A stretch of 64,000 nucleotides of DNA from Bacillus sp. FJAT-45350 (GTDB lineage Bacteria; Bacillota; Bacilli; Bacillales; NISU01), in NCBI RefSeq assembly GCF_002335805.1, contig NZ_NISU01000003.1:94984-158983 (forward strand), written 5' to 3'. Position 1 is the first letter of the stretch. Each line of letters starts with the position of its first letter. The position numbers and the translations under genes were made by a program. Shown here in pieces: positions 54,057-62,818 of the stretch. Below the pieces are notes generated by a model that had not been told where the DNA came from, searched no databases, and worked only from the letters and a program-made list of their open reading frames with translations.

Positions 54057-55415
54057 ATGTCAGTGAATACTACGTCAAAAGAGGCTACGTTAGAGAATAT
54101 TAAAAAAGTGATTGAGGAAAAGAGTGTTGAACTACTTCACATTCAGTTTGTTGATATTGAGGGGACATTAAAGCATGTAACTGTTACGGCAGACCAAATT
54201 GACCATGTTGCTGAAGGGAAAGTAATGTTTGATGGGTCATCTATTAAAGGCTTTTCTCCAATTAATAAATCTGACCTTTATTTACAACCGGATTTAACGA
54301 CATTCGCTGTGTTACCTTGGAGTGTAGAGGATGGCTATTCGGAAGCAAGATTTTTATGTAGTGTAAAAAATCCAGATGGCTCTGATTTTGCTGGAGACCC
54401 TCGTAATGTGTTAAAAAAAACCGTTAAGAGAGCGGAGGATAAAGGCTACTCAATTAGTATCGGACCGGAGCTAGAATTCTTCCTGTTTGAAACGGATGAA
54501 GATGGTCGTCCTACTCAAAAAACTCAAGATTTCGCTGGATATTTTGAGCCATCTCCACATGATAATGGAGAAAAAGTAAGACTAGAAATCTATCGTACTT
54601 TGAAACAAATGGGCTTTACAATTGAAGCTTCTCATCACGAGGTAGCTGAAGGGCAGCATGAAATTAACTTTAAATATGCAGATGCATTAGGAGCAGCTGA
54701 CCTTGCAACTACGTACAAGTGGGTTGTTAAAACAGTAGCGAAAAGATTTGGTTTACATGCTTCATTCATGCCGAAGCCTATTGCTGGGGCTAATGGAAGT
54801 GGAATGCATACGAACATTTCTTTATTCGATATTGAAAAACAAGAAAATGCATTTTACGATGAAGGTGATGGTAGACAACTTTCAGAAAAAGCATATCAAT
54901 TTATTGCTGGATTAATAGATAATATTGAAAATTTTGTTGCTGTAACAAATCCACTAGTAAACTCTTATAAGAGATTAGTACCTGGATATGAGGCGCCTTG
55001 CTATATTGCATGGAGTGCATCGAATCGTTCAGCATTAATTCGTATTCCTGCAACAAGAGGAGCTGGAACGCGTGTAGAGATCCGCTGTCCGGACCCGGCG
55101 GCAAATCCATATTTAGCATTTGCAGTAGTAGCTGCTGCAGGTTTAGATGGTATCGACCGTGAATTAACAGCACCTGTAGAAGTAGCGGATGACATTTTTA
55201 GTATGTCAGTATCTGAATTAAAAGAAAGAGGAATCGAGAACCTACCTTCTAACCTAGAAAATGCCTTAAATGCCCTTGAAGAAGGTGTCATTGGTAAGGA
55301 AACATTAGGTGATCATGTATACGGTGAATACCTTGACCTAAAACGTTCAGAATGGGATAGCTTCCGCGTAGCAGTAACAAACTGGGAAACGGAAAACTAT
55401 CAGACGAAATTTTAA
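54057..55415 (+). CDS. glnA: Glutamine synthetase, type I
   Basis: A 452-residue dodecameric enzyme making glutamine from glutamate, ammonia and ATP. The ATG at 54057 follows AAGGGAAGTG; upstream in-frame codons have no ribosome site. Motifs are VMFDGSSIKGFSPINKSDLY (about 54-73), the metal/ATP-binding GPELEFFLFE and HHEVAEGQHEI, and KPIAGANGSGMHTNISLF (about 240-257). The adenylylation-type C-terminal loop is absent, as in the GSI-alpha group of Bacillus. It is not preceded by glnR as in the usual glnRA operon. Two GlnR/TnrA boxes flank its promoter. Confidence 0.95.
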   Translation: MSVNTTSKEATLENIKKVIEEKSVELLHIQFVDIEGTLKHVTVTADQIDHVAEGKVMFDGSSIKGFSPINKSDLYLQPDLTTFAVLPWSVEDGYSEARFLCSVKNPDGSDFAGDPRNVLKKTVKRAEDKGYSISIGPELEFFLFETDEDGRPTQKTQDFAGYFEPSPHDNGEKVRLEIYRTLKQMGFTIEASHHEVAEGQHEINFKYADALGAADLATTYKWVVKTVAKRFGLHASFMPKPIAGANGSGMHTNISLFDIEKQENAFYDEGDGRQLSEKAYQFIAGLIDNIENFVAVTNPLVNSYKRLVPGYEAPCYIAWSASNRSALIRIPATRGAGTRVEIRCPDPAANPYLAFAVVAAAGLDGIDRELTAPVEVADDIFSMSVSELKERGIENLPSNLENALNALEEGVIGKETLGDHVYGEYLDLKRSEWDSFRVAVTNWETENYQTKF

Positions 55416-55639
55416 GGGGAATGGCAAATTTCGAATTGCAAATTAATAATTTGAGGAAAAAGGCATGCCGCAGGCTTGTCTTTTTTCTATTTAAGGATAG
55501 GGGAATTATCGATATCTAATTATAACCTAGGATGGTCTCAGCAATTCGCCATTCGCAATTTGCAATTCGTAATTTAACAATTCATAATTCCAAGGTTTTT
55601 TTGCCAAAATATAATCATCGCTATGAAGGAGGAGATTTG
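55416..55639. other. Intergenic stretch with terminator and AATT-type simple repeats
   Basis: A weak terminator (AAGGCATGCC/GGCTTGTCTTTTTT, about 55457-55487) follows glnA. Around it lie short related words (GAATTGCAAATTA, CAATTCGCCATTCGCAATT, TTGCAATTCGTAATTTAAC) that form a degenerate inverted and direct repeat of a kind often seen between Firmicute genes. No gene. Confidence 0.5.
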
Positions 55640-56509
55640 ATGAGTAAAGAGCAAGGGTATCCATCTGGTCAGCCAGCACAGCACCAAAATCATCAGCCTG
55701 GTATTGAATCAGAGATGAATCCACTGCCAATCGCAGAGGACGCGGATTACAAAGGAAGCGGAAAACTTCAAGGGAAAGTGGCTTTAATTACTGGTGGCGA
55801 TAGTGGAATCGGCCGTGCAGTGGCGATTGCTTATGCAAAAGAAGGTGCGAACGTAGCAATCAGTTACTTGAATGAGCATGAAGATGCAAATGAAACAAAG
55901 AGACAGGTAGAACAGGAAGGGCAACAATGCTTGTTAATCGCGGGTGATATAGGTGACGAATCCTTTTGTCAGCAGGCAGTAAAGCAAGTCGTACAACAGT
56001 TTTCAACACTGACGATTTTAGTGAATAATGCAGCGGAGCAACATCCTCAGCAAGGAATTGAAATGATAACGGCAGCTCAACTTGAAAAAACATTCAAGAC
56101 GAATGTATTTTCAATGTTTTACTTAACAAAGGCAGCTTTGCCTTATTTGAAGCAAGGAGGAGTAATAATAAATACTTCTTCCGTGACTGCGTACAAAGGT
56201 CATGAGCAGTTAATTGACTATTCGTCTACAAAAGGAGCAATTACAACCTTTACACGCTCACTTGCGTTGTCTCTTGCGGGAGATGGAATTCGTGTCAATG
56301 GAGTGGCTCCTGGTCCGATTTGGACTCCGTTAATACCTTCAACGTTTGATGAAAATCAAGTGAGTACATTTGGAACGAACACTCCAATGAAACGTGCTGG
56401 ACAGCCCGAGGAATTAGCAGCTAGTTATGTGTACTTAGCTTGTGATGATTCTTCTTATATGACAGGGCAAATGCTTCATTTGAATGGTGGAGAAATTGTA
56501 AACGGATAA
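55640..56509 (+). CDS. SDR-family oxidoreductase, general-stress type
   Basis: A 289-residue short-chain dehydrogenase. GAAGGAGGAG lies just before the ATG at 55640. The hydrophilic N-terminal extension (residues 1-45: SGQPAQHQNHQPGIES...ADYKGSGKLQGK) is typical of YhdF/YdaD/YhxD proteins. The NAD(P) motif is TGGDSGIGRAVA (about 52-63), NNAAEQHPQQ follows at about 127-136, and the catalytic Ser/Tyr/Lys are in NTSSVTAYKG...YSSTKGA (about 178-205). The substrate is unknown; sigma-B-controlled relatives respond to stress. The next gene starts 27 bases later and is probably co-transcribed. Confidence 0.9.
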   Translation: MSKEQGYPSGQPAQHQNHQPGIESEMNPLPIAEDADYKGSGKLQGKVALITGGDSGIGRAVAIAYAKEGANVAISYLNEHEDANETKRQVEQEGQQCLLIAGDIGDESFCQQAVKQVVQQFSTLTILVNNAAEQHPQQGIEMITAAQLEKTFKTNVFSMFYLTKAALPYLKQGGVIINTSSVTAYKGHEQLIDYSSTKGAITTFTRSLALSLAGDGIRVNGVAPGPIWTPLIPSTFDENQVSTFGTNTPMKRAGQPEELAASYVYLACDDSSYMTGQMLHLNGGEIVNG

Positions 56510-56536
56510 AGTATAACTATGAAAGGAGTAGATAGA

Positions 56537-56848
56537 ATGGATTTTATATCCCGGGAAACAATTGTGGCGGAAATGAATGAATCTATGCAATCGTTATTAG
56601 ACAAGTATTCCTTAGATGATATTGGTGTTTTCGAGGAACAAGGAGAAGGGGATACATATTACCTAGGGTACACTATTAGAAAAAATGGTGAGATATATAT
56701 GATTCATAAACCTTTCAAAAAAAATGATGAAAACCAGTTGCTTATAGAAAAGCAAGAATGGATTATTGAGACGGATGACGGTGACACAGGTGGGTTTACC
56801 AACTTAGATGAAGTGTTTGCAACAATAAATAAAGGTTTTACCCATTAA
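56537..56848 (+). CDS. DUF5634 family protein
   Basis: A 103-residue soluble protein. AAAGGAG lies before the ATG at 56537. The family pattern is clear: MDFISRETIVAEMNESMQSL, then YSLDDIGVFEEQGEGDTYYL, GYTIRKNGEIYMIHKPF and EWIIETDDGD...FTNLDEVF. DUF5634 occurs in Bacillaceae and has no assigned function. It is acidic and lacks a signal peptide. It probably shares a transcript with the SDR gene and ends in a terminator (GTCCATCA/TGATGGGC). Confidence 0.8.
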   Translation: MDFISRETIVAEMNESMQSLLDKYSLDDIGVFEEQGEGDTYYLGYTIRKNGEIYMIHKPFKKNDENQLLIEKQEWIIETDDGDTGGFTNLDEVFATINKGFTH

Positions 56849-56862
56849 AAGCTTTAATATCT

Positions 56863-56897
56863 TATAGGTCCATCATTTTCATTTTGATGGGCTTTTT
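56863..56897 (+). terminator. Terminator after DUF5634
   Basis: GGTCCATCA pairs with TGATGGGC(T), followed by TTTTTCAATACTTTTT. Confidence 0.75.
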
Positions 56898-57111
56898 CAA
56901 TACTTTTTAAACTTCCGGGACCCAACTGCATTAGATTTTTTCATTAACCTCCTTATTCATAAGTTTATTTCTAGTTATAATAGTAGTATAGTTATGGAAT
57001 CAAAAGGAAAATATAAGTAAGTTCATTTTCGTTGGACTAGAATTCTATCCGTTTACGGGTAAACATATACTTATGTAAGTATTTATAGTTTGTTTGATGG
57101 GGGTTGTAGAA

Positions 57112-57657
57112 TTGAAAGCTATTGCTGTTTTTTGTGGTGCTAAGGATGGAAAGAAGGATACGTATAAAAAAGGGGCTGAATCACTAGGGGAGGCTCTTGC
57201 GAAAAACAATATTACCCTTGTTTATGGTGGCGGTAGTGCTGGTCTTATGGGTGCTGTTGCGGATGCGTGTTATAAAGCAGGAGGAACTGTCATTGGAGTC
57301 ATACCGAAAATTTTAGTGAAAAAAGAAGTAGTTCACCCAACATTATCAGATATTCGAATAGTTAACACGATGCATGAACGTAAAGCAATGATGTATGAAT
57401 TGTCAGATGGGTTTATTGCTTTACCTGGTGGAATTGGGACGATTGAGGAATTCTTTGAAGTATTGACATGGAATGCAATAGGAGAACATCAAAAGCCATG
57501 CGCCTTATTAAATATTGACCACTACTATGACCCGTTTATTTCATTATTTGATCACATGGTGGAAGAAGCATTTCTTGGTGAAGAAATACGGGATCTAGTT
57601 TTAGTGGAAGAAAAGCCGGATAGAGTGATTGAATTATTTAAAAATCAAAATGAATAA
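57112..57657 (+). CDS. LOG-family (TIGR00730) Rossmann protein, cytokinin-riboside hydrolase-like
   Basis: A 181-residue nucleotide-binding protein. The TTG at 57112 is chosen because GGGGGT lies 7 bases upstream and the product then begins MKAIAVFCGAKDG, the standard start of the family. Motifs are VYGGGSAGLMGAVADA (about 39-54), MHERKAMMYELSDGFIALPGGIGTIEE (about 88-114) with the PGGxGTxEE core. B. subtilis YvdD is the closest type. The plant LOG enzyme releases the base from cytokinin nucleotides; bacterial relatives hydrolyse AMP-like nucleotides. A terminator follows (AAGGAACC/GGTTCCTT). Confidence 0.9.
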   Translation: MKAIAVFCGAKDGKKDTYKKGAESLGEALAKNNITLVYGGGSAGLMGAVADACYKAGGTVIGVIPKILVKKEVVHPTLSDIRIVNTMHERKAMMYELSDGFIALPGGIGTIEEFFEVLTWNAIGEHQKPCALLNIDHYYDPFISLFDHMVEEAFLGEEIRDLVLVEEKPDRVIELFKNQNE

Positions 57658-57659
57658 TC

Positions 57660-57697
57660 AAAGGAACCTCCTCATTTGAAGGGGTTCCTTGTTTTTA
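57660..57697. terminator. Bidirectional terminator
   Basis: AAGGAACCTCCTC pairs with AAGGGGTTCCTT, with a T tail. It also faces the convergent small gene. Confidence 0.8.
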
Positions 57698-57706
57698 ATC
57701 ATAAAA

Positions 57707-57883
57707 TTATTTTTTATCTACTCCAGTAACAGGGAAGCCAGGCTTTTGTTCATATTGATATTCATCTGCGACTTCCTTAGCTAACTCTAGATCGTCATTG
57801 CTTGTAAGCTTGTCTTTATCAGGAGTTTGTGGAAGTCTCGCCTTGTTTTTGTCTCTTGCTTTTTGTTTTCTTGCTCTACTCAA
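57707..57883 (-). CDS. Small YfhD-like protein, 58 aa
   Basis: A short, very hydrophilic protein. The TTG at 57883 follows AAAGGGG by 8 bases. It begins MSRARKQKARDKNKARLPQT and continues with SNDDLELAKEVADEYQYEQ. The basic start with KARDKNKARLPQTP and an acidic C-terminal half with ELA.E.AD resembles YfhD-family proteins of Bacillaceae spores. The likeness is moderate. Low complexity and lack of hydrophobic residues suggest an unfolded protein. It is convergent with the LOG gene and transcribed alone. Confidence 0.6.
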   Translation of the reverse strand: MSRARKQKARDKNKARLPQTPDKDKLTSNDDLELAKEVADEYQYEQKPGFPVTGVDKK

Positions 57884-58040
57884 GTTAAGCACCCCTTTCT
57901 AATTTGTCTTACTTAGAATGTGATTTAGTGAGAGAAATATACTTGGGGGTAAAAGGGTGAATGATGACTATTACTGGTATGTAAGGGGAAAAATTAAATA
58001 TTAGTATAACCCTCATAAGAAAAGATTGGAGGGATTTATT

Positions 58041-58754
58041 ATTGAATTAAAAGTACTAACATTTAATATTCGCCATGGTCGAGGGACTGATTTACGATTA
58101 AGTTTAGAGCGCATTAGTCGTGTTATAAAGAGAGTGCAACCTCATATTGTTGGGGTGAATGAAATTGATAAGCATTTTTCGAGGAGGAGTCTATATAAAG
58201 ACCAGCCAAAGGAATTAGAGTATTTACTCGGAATGAAAGAGTTTTTCGCGCCAGCTATTTCAATAAAACGAAAGGGTAAATTAACGAGGGAGTATGGTAA
58301 TGCAATCTTTACAAGCTTACCTGTTGCCTATTTTCATTCACATCTAATTCAGTCTGATTCAAAATACAAAGAAAACCGCTCCGTTGTTGAGGTTGGTATC
58401 AGTCTAGGTGAAAGAAATATATCTGTGTTTACGACCCATTTTAGCTTGTCCCGGAACATGCACCAGAAACAAACGGAGTGGTTAGTCAAAAGGATGGGTC
58501 AACTCAATCACCCATGTATTATTATGGGGGATTGGAACTGTAGACCGTCATCTACTCGCTTAAAACCAATTCAATCTCGTTTTCAAACGGTATTTCATCA
58601 AACTCAACCGACATTTCCTTCGGCGTATCCCAAGTGGCAGCTTGACTATATATTTTTCACAGATCACTTTTCAGTCAAGGACGCGGCGGTTTTGACAAGT
58701 GAAAGAAAAGCATCTGACCATTTACCTGTATATGGAGAGTTTCTCCTTCGTTAA
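58041..58754 (+). CDS. Endonuclease/exonuclease/phosphatase family protein
   Basis: A ~238-residue EEP-fold hydrolase. Motifs in order are LTFNIRHGRG (start), VGVNEIDKHF (metal-binding Glu), FTTHFSLS, MGDWNCRP (Asp/Asn) and KASDHLPVYGEF (catalytic Asp-His). No signal peptide is present. The start is odd: GGAGGG (58028-58033) is correctly placed only for an ATT at 58041, while the nearest canonical start, TTG at 58026, lies before the ribosome site. Either a rare ATT start is used or initiation is weak. Substrates of such EEP proteins range from nucleic acids to phospholipids. Confidence 0.75.
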   Translation: MELKVLTFNIRHGRGTDLRLSLERISRVIKRVQPHIVGVNEIDKHFSRRSLYKDQPKELEYLLGMKEFFAPAISIKRKGKLTREYGNAIFTSLPVAYFHSHLIQSDSKYKENRSVVEVGISLGERNISVFTTHFSLSRNMHQKQTEWLVKRMGQLNHPCIIMGDWNCRPSSTRLKPIQSRFQTVFHQTQPTFPSAYPKWQLDYIFFTDHFSVKDAAVLTSERKASDHLPVYGEFLLR

Positions 58755-58817
58755 CTGTTCTAAAATTTGTTAAGATAAAATGAGAAAGTAAATAAGTGAA
58801 AAATAGGGTGCTGTTAG

Positions 58818-59504
58818 ATGACGTTGCTAAAAAATGACTGGGCGATTTATTTACAAGAGGAGTTTGAAAAGGAGTATTATCAGGAGATGCAATCGTTTCT
58901 GAAAAAGGAATATGAGACGAAGACGGTGTATCCAATTAAAGAAGATCTTTTTAATGCCTTTCATTACACACCGTATTCTGATGTAAAGGTAGTCATTCTT
59001 GGTCAAGATCCATATCATGGACCTAATCAAGCTCATGGTTTAAGTTTTTCTGTACAACCAGGGGTGCGTCTTCCTCCGTCGTTACAAAACATTTTCAAAG
59101 AGCTACATAATGATATAGGGTGTACAATTCCTAACAATGGATTTCTTGTTCCGTGGGCAAAACAAGGTGTTCTTTTACTTAATACGGTTCTTTCTGTAAG
59201 GGAGTCTGAAGCTAACTCTCATAAAGGAATTGGTTGGGAGTGCTTTACTGATCGGGTGATAGAGCTTCTTAATGAGAGGGAAAAGCCGGTGATTTTTGTT
59301 TTATGGGGACGACATGCTCAGGCAAAAGAGGAATTAGTTACAAATCGTATACATTTTATTATAAAATCACCACACCCAAGTCCATTTTCAGCTAGAAGAG
59401 GATTTTTTGGTAGTCGGCCGTTTTCAAAAATAAATACGAATTTAATGAAAATAGGAGATGAGCCCATTGCCTGGCAAATCCCTAATCTTAATGAGGAGGA
59501 ATGA
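58818..59504 (+). CDS. ung: Uracil-DNA glycosylase, family 1
   Basis: A 228-residue repair enzyme removing uracil from DNA. The catalytic motif is [22 protein letters not shown] (about 58-79) with the water-activating Asp. [20 protein letters not shown] is the uracil pocket, and the minor-groove loop is [18 protein letters not shown] (about 181-198). The length is standard. GGGTGCTGTTAG precedes the ATG. The next gene, an aldo/keto reductase, starts two bases after its stop, with the ribosome site inside the end of ung. Confidence 0.96.
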   Translation: MTLLKNDWAIYLQEEFEKEYYQEMQSFLKKEYETKTVYPIKEDLFNAFHYTPYSDVKVVILGQDPYHGPNQAHGLSFSVQPGVRLPPSLQNIFKELHNDIGCTIPNNGFLVPWAKQGVLLLNTVLSVRESEANSHKGIGWECFTDRVIELLNEREKPVIFVLWGRHAQAKEELVTNRIHFIIKSPHPSPFSARRGFFGSRPFSKINTNLMKIGDEPIAWQIPNLNEEE

Positions 59505-59506
59505 AC

Positions 59507-60337
59507 ATGATAACGAGTATTCAAGATTGTGCAGTGTTAGCTAATGGAGTGAAAATGCCTTGGTTAGGCTTAGGTGTATATAAAGCAGAGGAAGGAAAAG
59601 AAGTAGAAGAGGCAGTGAAAATCGCATTACAAGCAGGTTATCGAAGTGTTGATACAGCGATGATTTACCAAAATGAAGAAGGCGTTGGAAAAGGGATTCG
59701 TGATTCGGGTGTTAATCGTGATGAGATTTTTGTTGCTACAAAGGTATGGAATACAGACCAAGGCTATGAAGAAACATTACAAGCGTTTGAGGAAAGCCGT
59801 CAAAAGCTTGGACTTGATGTAATTGATTTATACTTAGTTCATTGGCCGGTAGAAGGGAAGTATAAAGAAACATGGAGAGCGCTTGAAAAGCTCTATAAAG
59901 ACGGAAAGGTTAGGGCGATAGGCGTTAGTAATTTTCAAATACGACACCTTGAAGATTTAATAAAAGACGCTGAAATTAAACCGATGGTTAATCAGGTAGA
60001 ATTTCATCCGAATTTAACTCAAAAAGAGTTATTAAACTTCTGTAAAAAAGAGCAAATACAACTTGAAGCATGGCGACCTCTTACCCAAGGGAAACTGTTT
60101 ACTGACCCTGTTGTAATGGCTCTTGCTGAAAAATACAGTAAGACACCAGCGCAAATTCTATTGCGCTGGAATCTAGAACTTGAGGTAGTGACGATTCCTA
60201 AGTCTGTAAATAAGGAGAGAATTACGGCTAATGCTGATATCTATAGTTTTTCATTAGAAACAGAGGATATTGAACAGCTAGATAATCTTAATAAAAATGA
60301 ACGTTATGGTCCAGATCCAGATAACTTTGATTTTTAA
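59507..60337 (+). CDS. Aldo/keto reductase
   Basis: A 276-residue NADPH-dependent carbonyl reductase with a TIM-barrel fold. GAGGAGG lies 6-7 bases before the ATG at 59507; another ATG two codons earlier overlaps the ung stop but is too close to the site. The catalytic tetrad is Asp in [10 protein letters not shown], Tyr in [10 protein letters not shown], Lys in FVATKVWN and His in YLVHWPV. The cofactor region is [16 protein letters not shown] near the end. It belongs to the YvgN/YtbE group, which reduces glyoxal, methylglyoxal and other aldehydes. It is in an operon with ung. Confidence 0.93.
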   Translation: MITSIQDCAVLANGVKMPWLGLGVYKAEEGKEVEEAVKIALQAGYRSVDTAMIYQNEEGVGKGIRDSGVNRDEIFVATKVWNTDQGYEETLQAFEESRQKLGLDVIDLYLVHWPVEGKYKETWRALEKLYKDGKVRAIGVSNFQIRHLEDLIKDAEIKPMVNQVEFHPNLTQKELLNFCKKEQIQLEAWRPLTQGKLFTDPVVMALAEKYSKTPAQILLRWNLELEVVTIPKSVNKERITANADIYSFSLETEDIEQLDNLNKNERYGPDPDNFDF

Positions 60338-60369
60338 TTTGTGACGGTTGATAGTTTATGGTGTAGAGG

Positions 60370-60405
60370 GTTAGTACAGATAGGGTACTAATTCTCTTTT
60401 TTTAT
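60370..60405 (+). terminator. Terminator of the ung-AKR operon
   Basis: AGAGGGTTAGTAC pairs with GTACTAATTCTCT, followed by TTTTTT. Confidence 0.85.
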
Positions 60406-60433
60406 GCTTGAAAAAAGAAGATTCAGAAACTGT

Positions 60434-60450
60434 GTGAGGTTTCCTAACGT
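60434..60450. promoter_or_regulatory. Upstream GlnR/TnrA box of amtB
   Basis: TGTGAGGTTTCCTAACG fits TGTNA-N7-TNACA except for the last base. Its centre lies about 49 bases before the start point predicted from TATAAT (60479-60484), the position at which TnrA activates promoters in B. subtilis. Confidence 0.6.
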
Positions 60451-60478
60451 GTTTGTAGATTCAGAAAATTTAAAATGT

Positions 60479-60484
60479 ATAATT
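60479..60484 (+). promoter_or_regulatory. -10 element of the amtB promoter
   Basis: A perfect TATAAT with no good -35 at 17 bases, as expected for an activator-dependent promoter. The start point would be near 60491. Confidence 0.55.
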
Positions 60485-60498
60485 AAGTTAACAGTAAG

Positions 60499-60515
60499 TG
60501 TTAGCTATATTAACA
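60499..60515. promoter_or_regulatory. Downstream GlnR/TnrA box of amtB
   Basis: TGTTAGCTATATTAACA fits TGTNA-N7-TNACA completely. It lies just after the predicted start point, suited to repression by GlnR. Confidence 0.7.
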
Positions 60516-60548
60516 CTAAAGATTAACTAGTTGAAAGGGGAGCTTTAC

Positions 60549-61814
60549 ATGGATTCGATTTTCTTAATGAACAATGTGTGGATCATCATTTGTGCAATTC
60601 TAGTTTTATTTATGCAAGGAGGATTTATTCTTTTAGAAGCTGGTTCCACACGAATGAAAAATGCAGGTCACATTGCAGGAAAAACGATTTTTACAGTCAG
60701 TCTCGCTTCATTAGTTTTCTGGGCAGTAGGTTGGGGATTCATTTATGGTGAAGGAAATGCATTTATAGGATTATCAGACTTTTTCTATGGTAATTATTCA
60801 GCAGAAGGAGACGGCTTAGCCGGTTCAGTTGATTTCATTTTCCAATTAATGTTTGCAGCAATTGCCTTAACAATTGCATTTGGTGGGTTTGCTGAAAGAG
60901 CGAAATTAGGCGCTTACGTAGTATTCGCAATTTTATTCTCTGCATTTGTTTATCCGGTTGTTGCTCACTGGATTTGGGGTGACGGTTGGTTAGCTGGTAT
61001 GGGTAAACAGGACTTTGCTGGTTCAACAGTTGTTCACTTAACAGGTGCGATGGCAGCTCTTGCGGCAACAATTATTTTAAAACCTCGTATGGGTAAATTT
61101 AATAAAGACGGTTCTGTGAATGATTTAGCTGGTCATAACCAAGTATATACGGCTTTAGGTGTTTTAATTCTATGGGTAGGTTGGTTTGGTTTTAATGCAG
61201 GTAGTACGTTAGAAGTTAATGGTGCATTCTTCGGTTATGTTGCTCTTAATACACAGCTTGCAGCAGCAGCTGGTGCAGTAGCAGCGATGCTTATTGTCTA
61301 TCTAGCATCAGGTAAAGCAGATGTTCCAACAACATTAAATGGTGCGTTAGCAGGTTTAGTTGCAATTACAGCATCTTGTGCGTTTGTTGCTCCTTGGGCG
61401 GCAGTCGTGATTGGAACAATTGCCGGATTTATTGTATATGCAGCAATGAAAATGTTTGATAGAGCAAAAATCGATGACCCAATTTTTGCCCTTTCAGTTC
61501 ATGGTATTGCAGGGATTTGGGGAACACTTTCAACTGGTTTCTTTGCAACACCAGAGTTAGCAGCAATGAACGGTGGTTTACCTGGATTATTTTATGGTGG
61601 TGGATTAACACAGCTTGGTGTTCAAACAACAGGTGTTGTTGCATCTGGTATCTATGCATTCCTTATTTCAGTCATCTTGCTTTTAGGTATGAAAGCAGTT
61701 ATGGGAAGTCTACGTGTCTCTGAAGAAGAGGAAATTATTGGTCTAGACATGAGTGAGCATGGAAGCTATGGTTACCCGGAAAGTATGTCATCTAAGGAAG
61801 AAAAAGGAGCTTAA
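60549..61814 (+). CDS. amtB: Ammonium transporter
   Basis: A 421-residue, 11-pass trimeric channel for ammonium. AAAGGGGAG precedes the ATG at 60549; codons upstream overlap the ribosome site. Family motifs are FMQGGFILLEAGSTRMKNAGH (about 17-37), FGGFAERAKLGAYVVFAILF (about 112-131), DFAGSTVVHLTGAMAAL (about 154-170) with one pore His, and DPIFALSVHGIAGIWGTLSTG (about 306-326) with the second. The cytoplasmic tail is short and acidic. Instead of glnK, the next gene (2 bases on) is a DUF294 nucleotidyltransferase-like protein. Two GlnR/TnrA boxes control the operon. Confidence 0.95.
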   Translation: MDSIFLMNNVWIIICAILVLFMQGGFILLEAGSTRMKNAGHIAGKTIFTVSLASLVFWAVGWGFIYGEGNAFIGLSDFFYGNYSAEGDGLAGSVDFIFQLMFAAIALTIAFGGFAERAKLGAYVVFAILFSAFVYPVVAHWIWGDGWLAGMGKQDFAGSTVVHLTGAMAALAATIILKPRMGKFNKDGSVNDLAGHNQVYTALGVLILWVGWFGFNAGSTLEVNGAFFGYVALNTQLAAAAGAVAAMLIVYLASGKADVPTTLNGALAGLVAITASCAFVAPWAAVVIGTIAGFIVYAAMKMFDRAKIDDPIFALSVHGIAGIWGTLSTGFFATPELAAMNGGLPGLFYGGGLTQLGVQTTGVVASGIYAFLISVILLLGMKAVMGSLRVSEEEEIIGLDMSEHGSYGYPESMSSKEEKGA

Positions 61815-61816
61815 AA

Positions 61817-62818
61817 ATGAACCAAGTACGCCCAATTTACTCTAATGTAACAACTTATAAAGGGTTAAGAGAGTGGCGTGATAATAGCTTACAATCTTTC
61901 ATTCATAATCATCAAAAGCTAAACAAGTTTCATGACGAGCTTATGTATCAGGTGGCTAAATTAGCGATTGAAAAGGTAGAGAGTGAGTGGGGCCCAGCTC
62001 CTACTCACTTTGCCTTCTTTGTAATGGGAAGCGCAGCAAGGTATGAGCAATCTGTTTGGAGTGATCAAGACCATGGAATTATCTATGAAGAAGAAAGTGA
62101 AGAAGCAAGCACTTATTTTTTAAAACTAGGTAAAGAGCTAACAACAGGTCTTGCAATCGCTGGGTATGAACAATGTGACGGGAAAGTAATGGCGTCAAAT
62201 CCATTATGGTGTAAGTCTATACAAGAGTGGAAGAAACAGATTATGGGGTGGATAGAGGAAGAGGATTGGGAATCAATCCGCTATTTACTTACATTTTTTG
62301 ATTCAAAAGTGTTTGTTGGTAAAGAAGCAAACTTATTAGAACTAAAGCAAATAATTTTTAACAAAGTAGATGAGTCACCATATCTTCTTAAAAGAATGTT
62401 TGATAATGTTGGGCGTATTAGAAAAGTGATTGGTTTATTCGGACAGTTGTTTGTCGAAACAAGGGGAGAGCAGACAGGGAAGATTGATTTAAAGAATGCT
62501 GCATTTTTTCCTTATGTCAATATGATTCGTCTTCTTGCTATTAAAGAACAGATTTCACAGCCTTCTACATTAGAGAGACTTCAATACTTACCGTCACAGT
62601 ATCAAAAGATAAAAAGCTATGAAACAGATTTTGTGAAACTTCTAGCTTACCGTCTTCGTTTTCAAGCTGGTAAAGAAAATTATGAAGATGTTCATTTTTT
62701 GGATATTCGTCAATTGACGAAAGCTGAAAAAAAAGAACTAAAGCGCATGGTGAAAAATGGCCATAACATCTATAAGGATACTAAGAGGATTATTGAAAAA
62801 GGGTGTTCCAGATGGTGA
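61817..62818 (+). CDS. DUF294 nucleotidyltransferase-like protein (GlnD-related)
   Basis: A 333-residue protein. The nucleotidyltransferase motif is VMGSAARYEQSVWSDQDHGI (about 70-89), with the GS and DxD metal ligands of the GlnD/DUF294 family. The helical C-terminal DUF294_C part contains KIDLKNAAFFPYVNMIRLLA (about 220-239). It lacks the HD and ACT domains of GlnD. The start ATG follows AAAAAGGAGC two bases after amtB, and the end overlaps the exonuclease gene. A role in modifying a partner according to nitrogen state is inferred from the fold and the amtB linkage; no PII gene is in the window. Confidence 0.85.
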   Translation: MNQVRPIYSNVTTYKGLREWRDNSLQSFIHNHQKLNKFHDELMYQVAKLAIEKVESEWGPAPTHFAFFVMGSAARYEQSVWSDQDHGIIYEEESEEASTYFLKLGKELTTGLAIAGYEQCDGKVMASNPLWCKSIQEWKKQIMGWIEEEDWESIRYLLTFFDSKVFVGKEANLLELKQIIFNKVDESPYLLKRMFDNVGRIRKVIGLFGQLFVETRGEQTGKIDLKNAAFFPYVNMIRLLAIKEQISQPSTLERLQYLPSQYQKIKSYETDFVKLLAYRLRFQAGKENYEDVHFLDIRQLTKAEKKELKRMVKNGHNIYKDTKRIIEKGCSRW

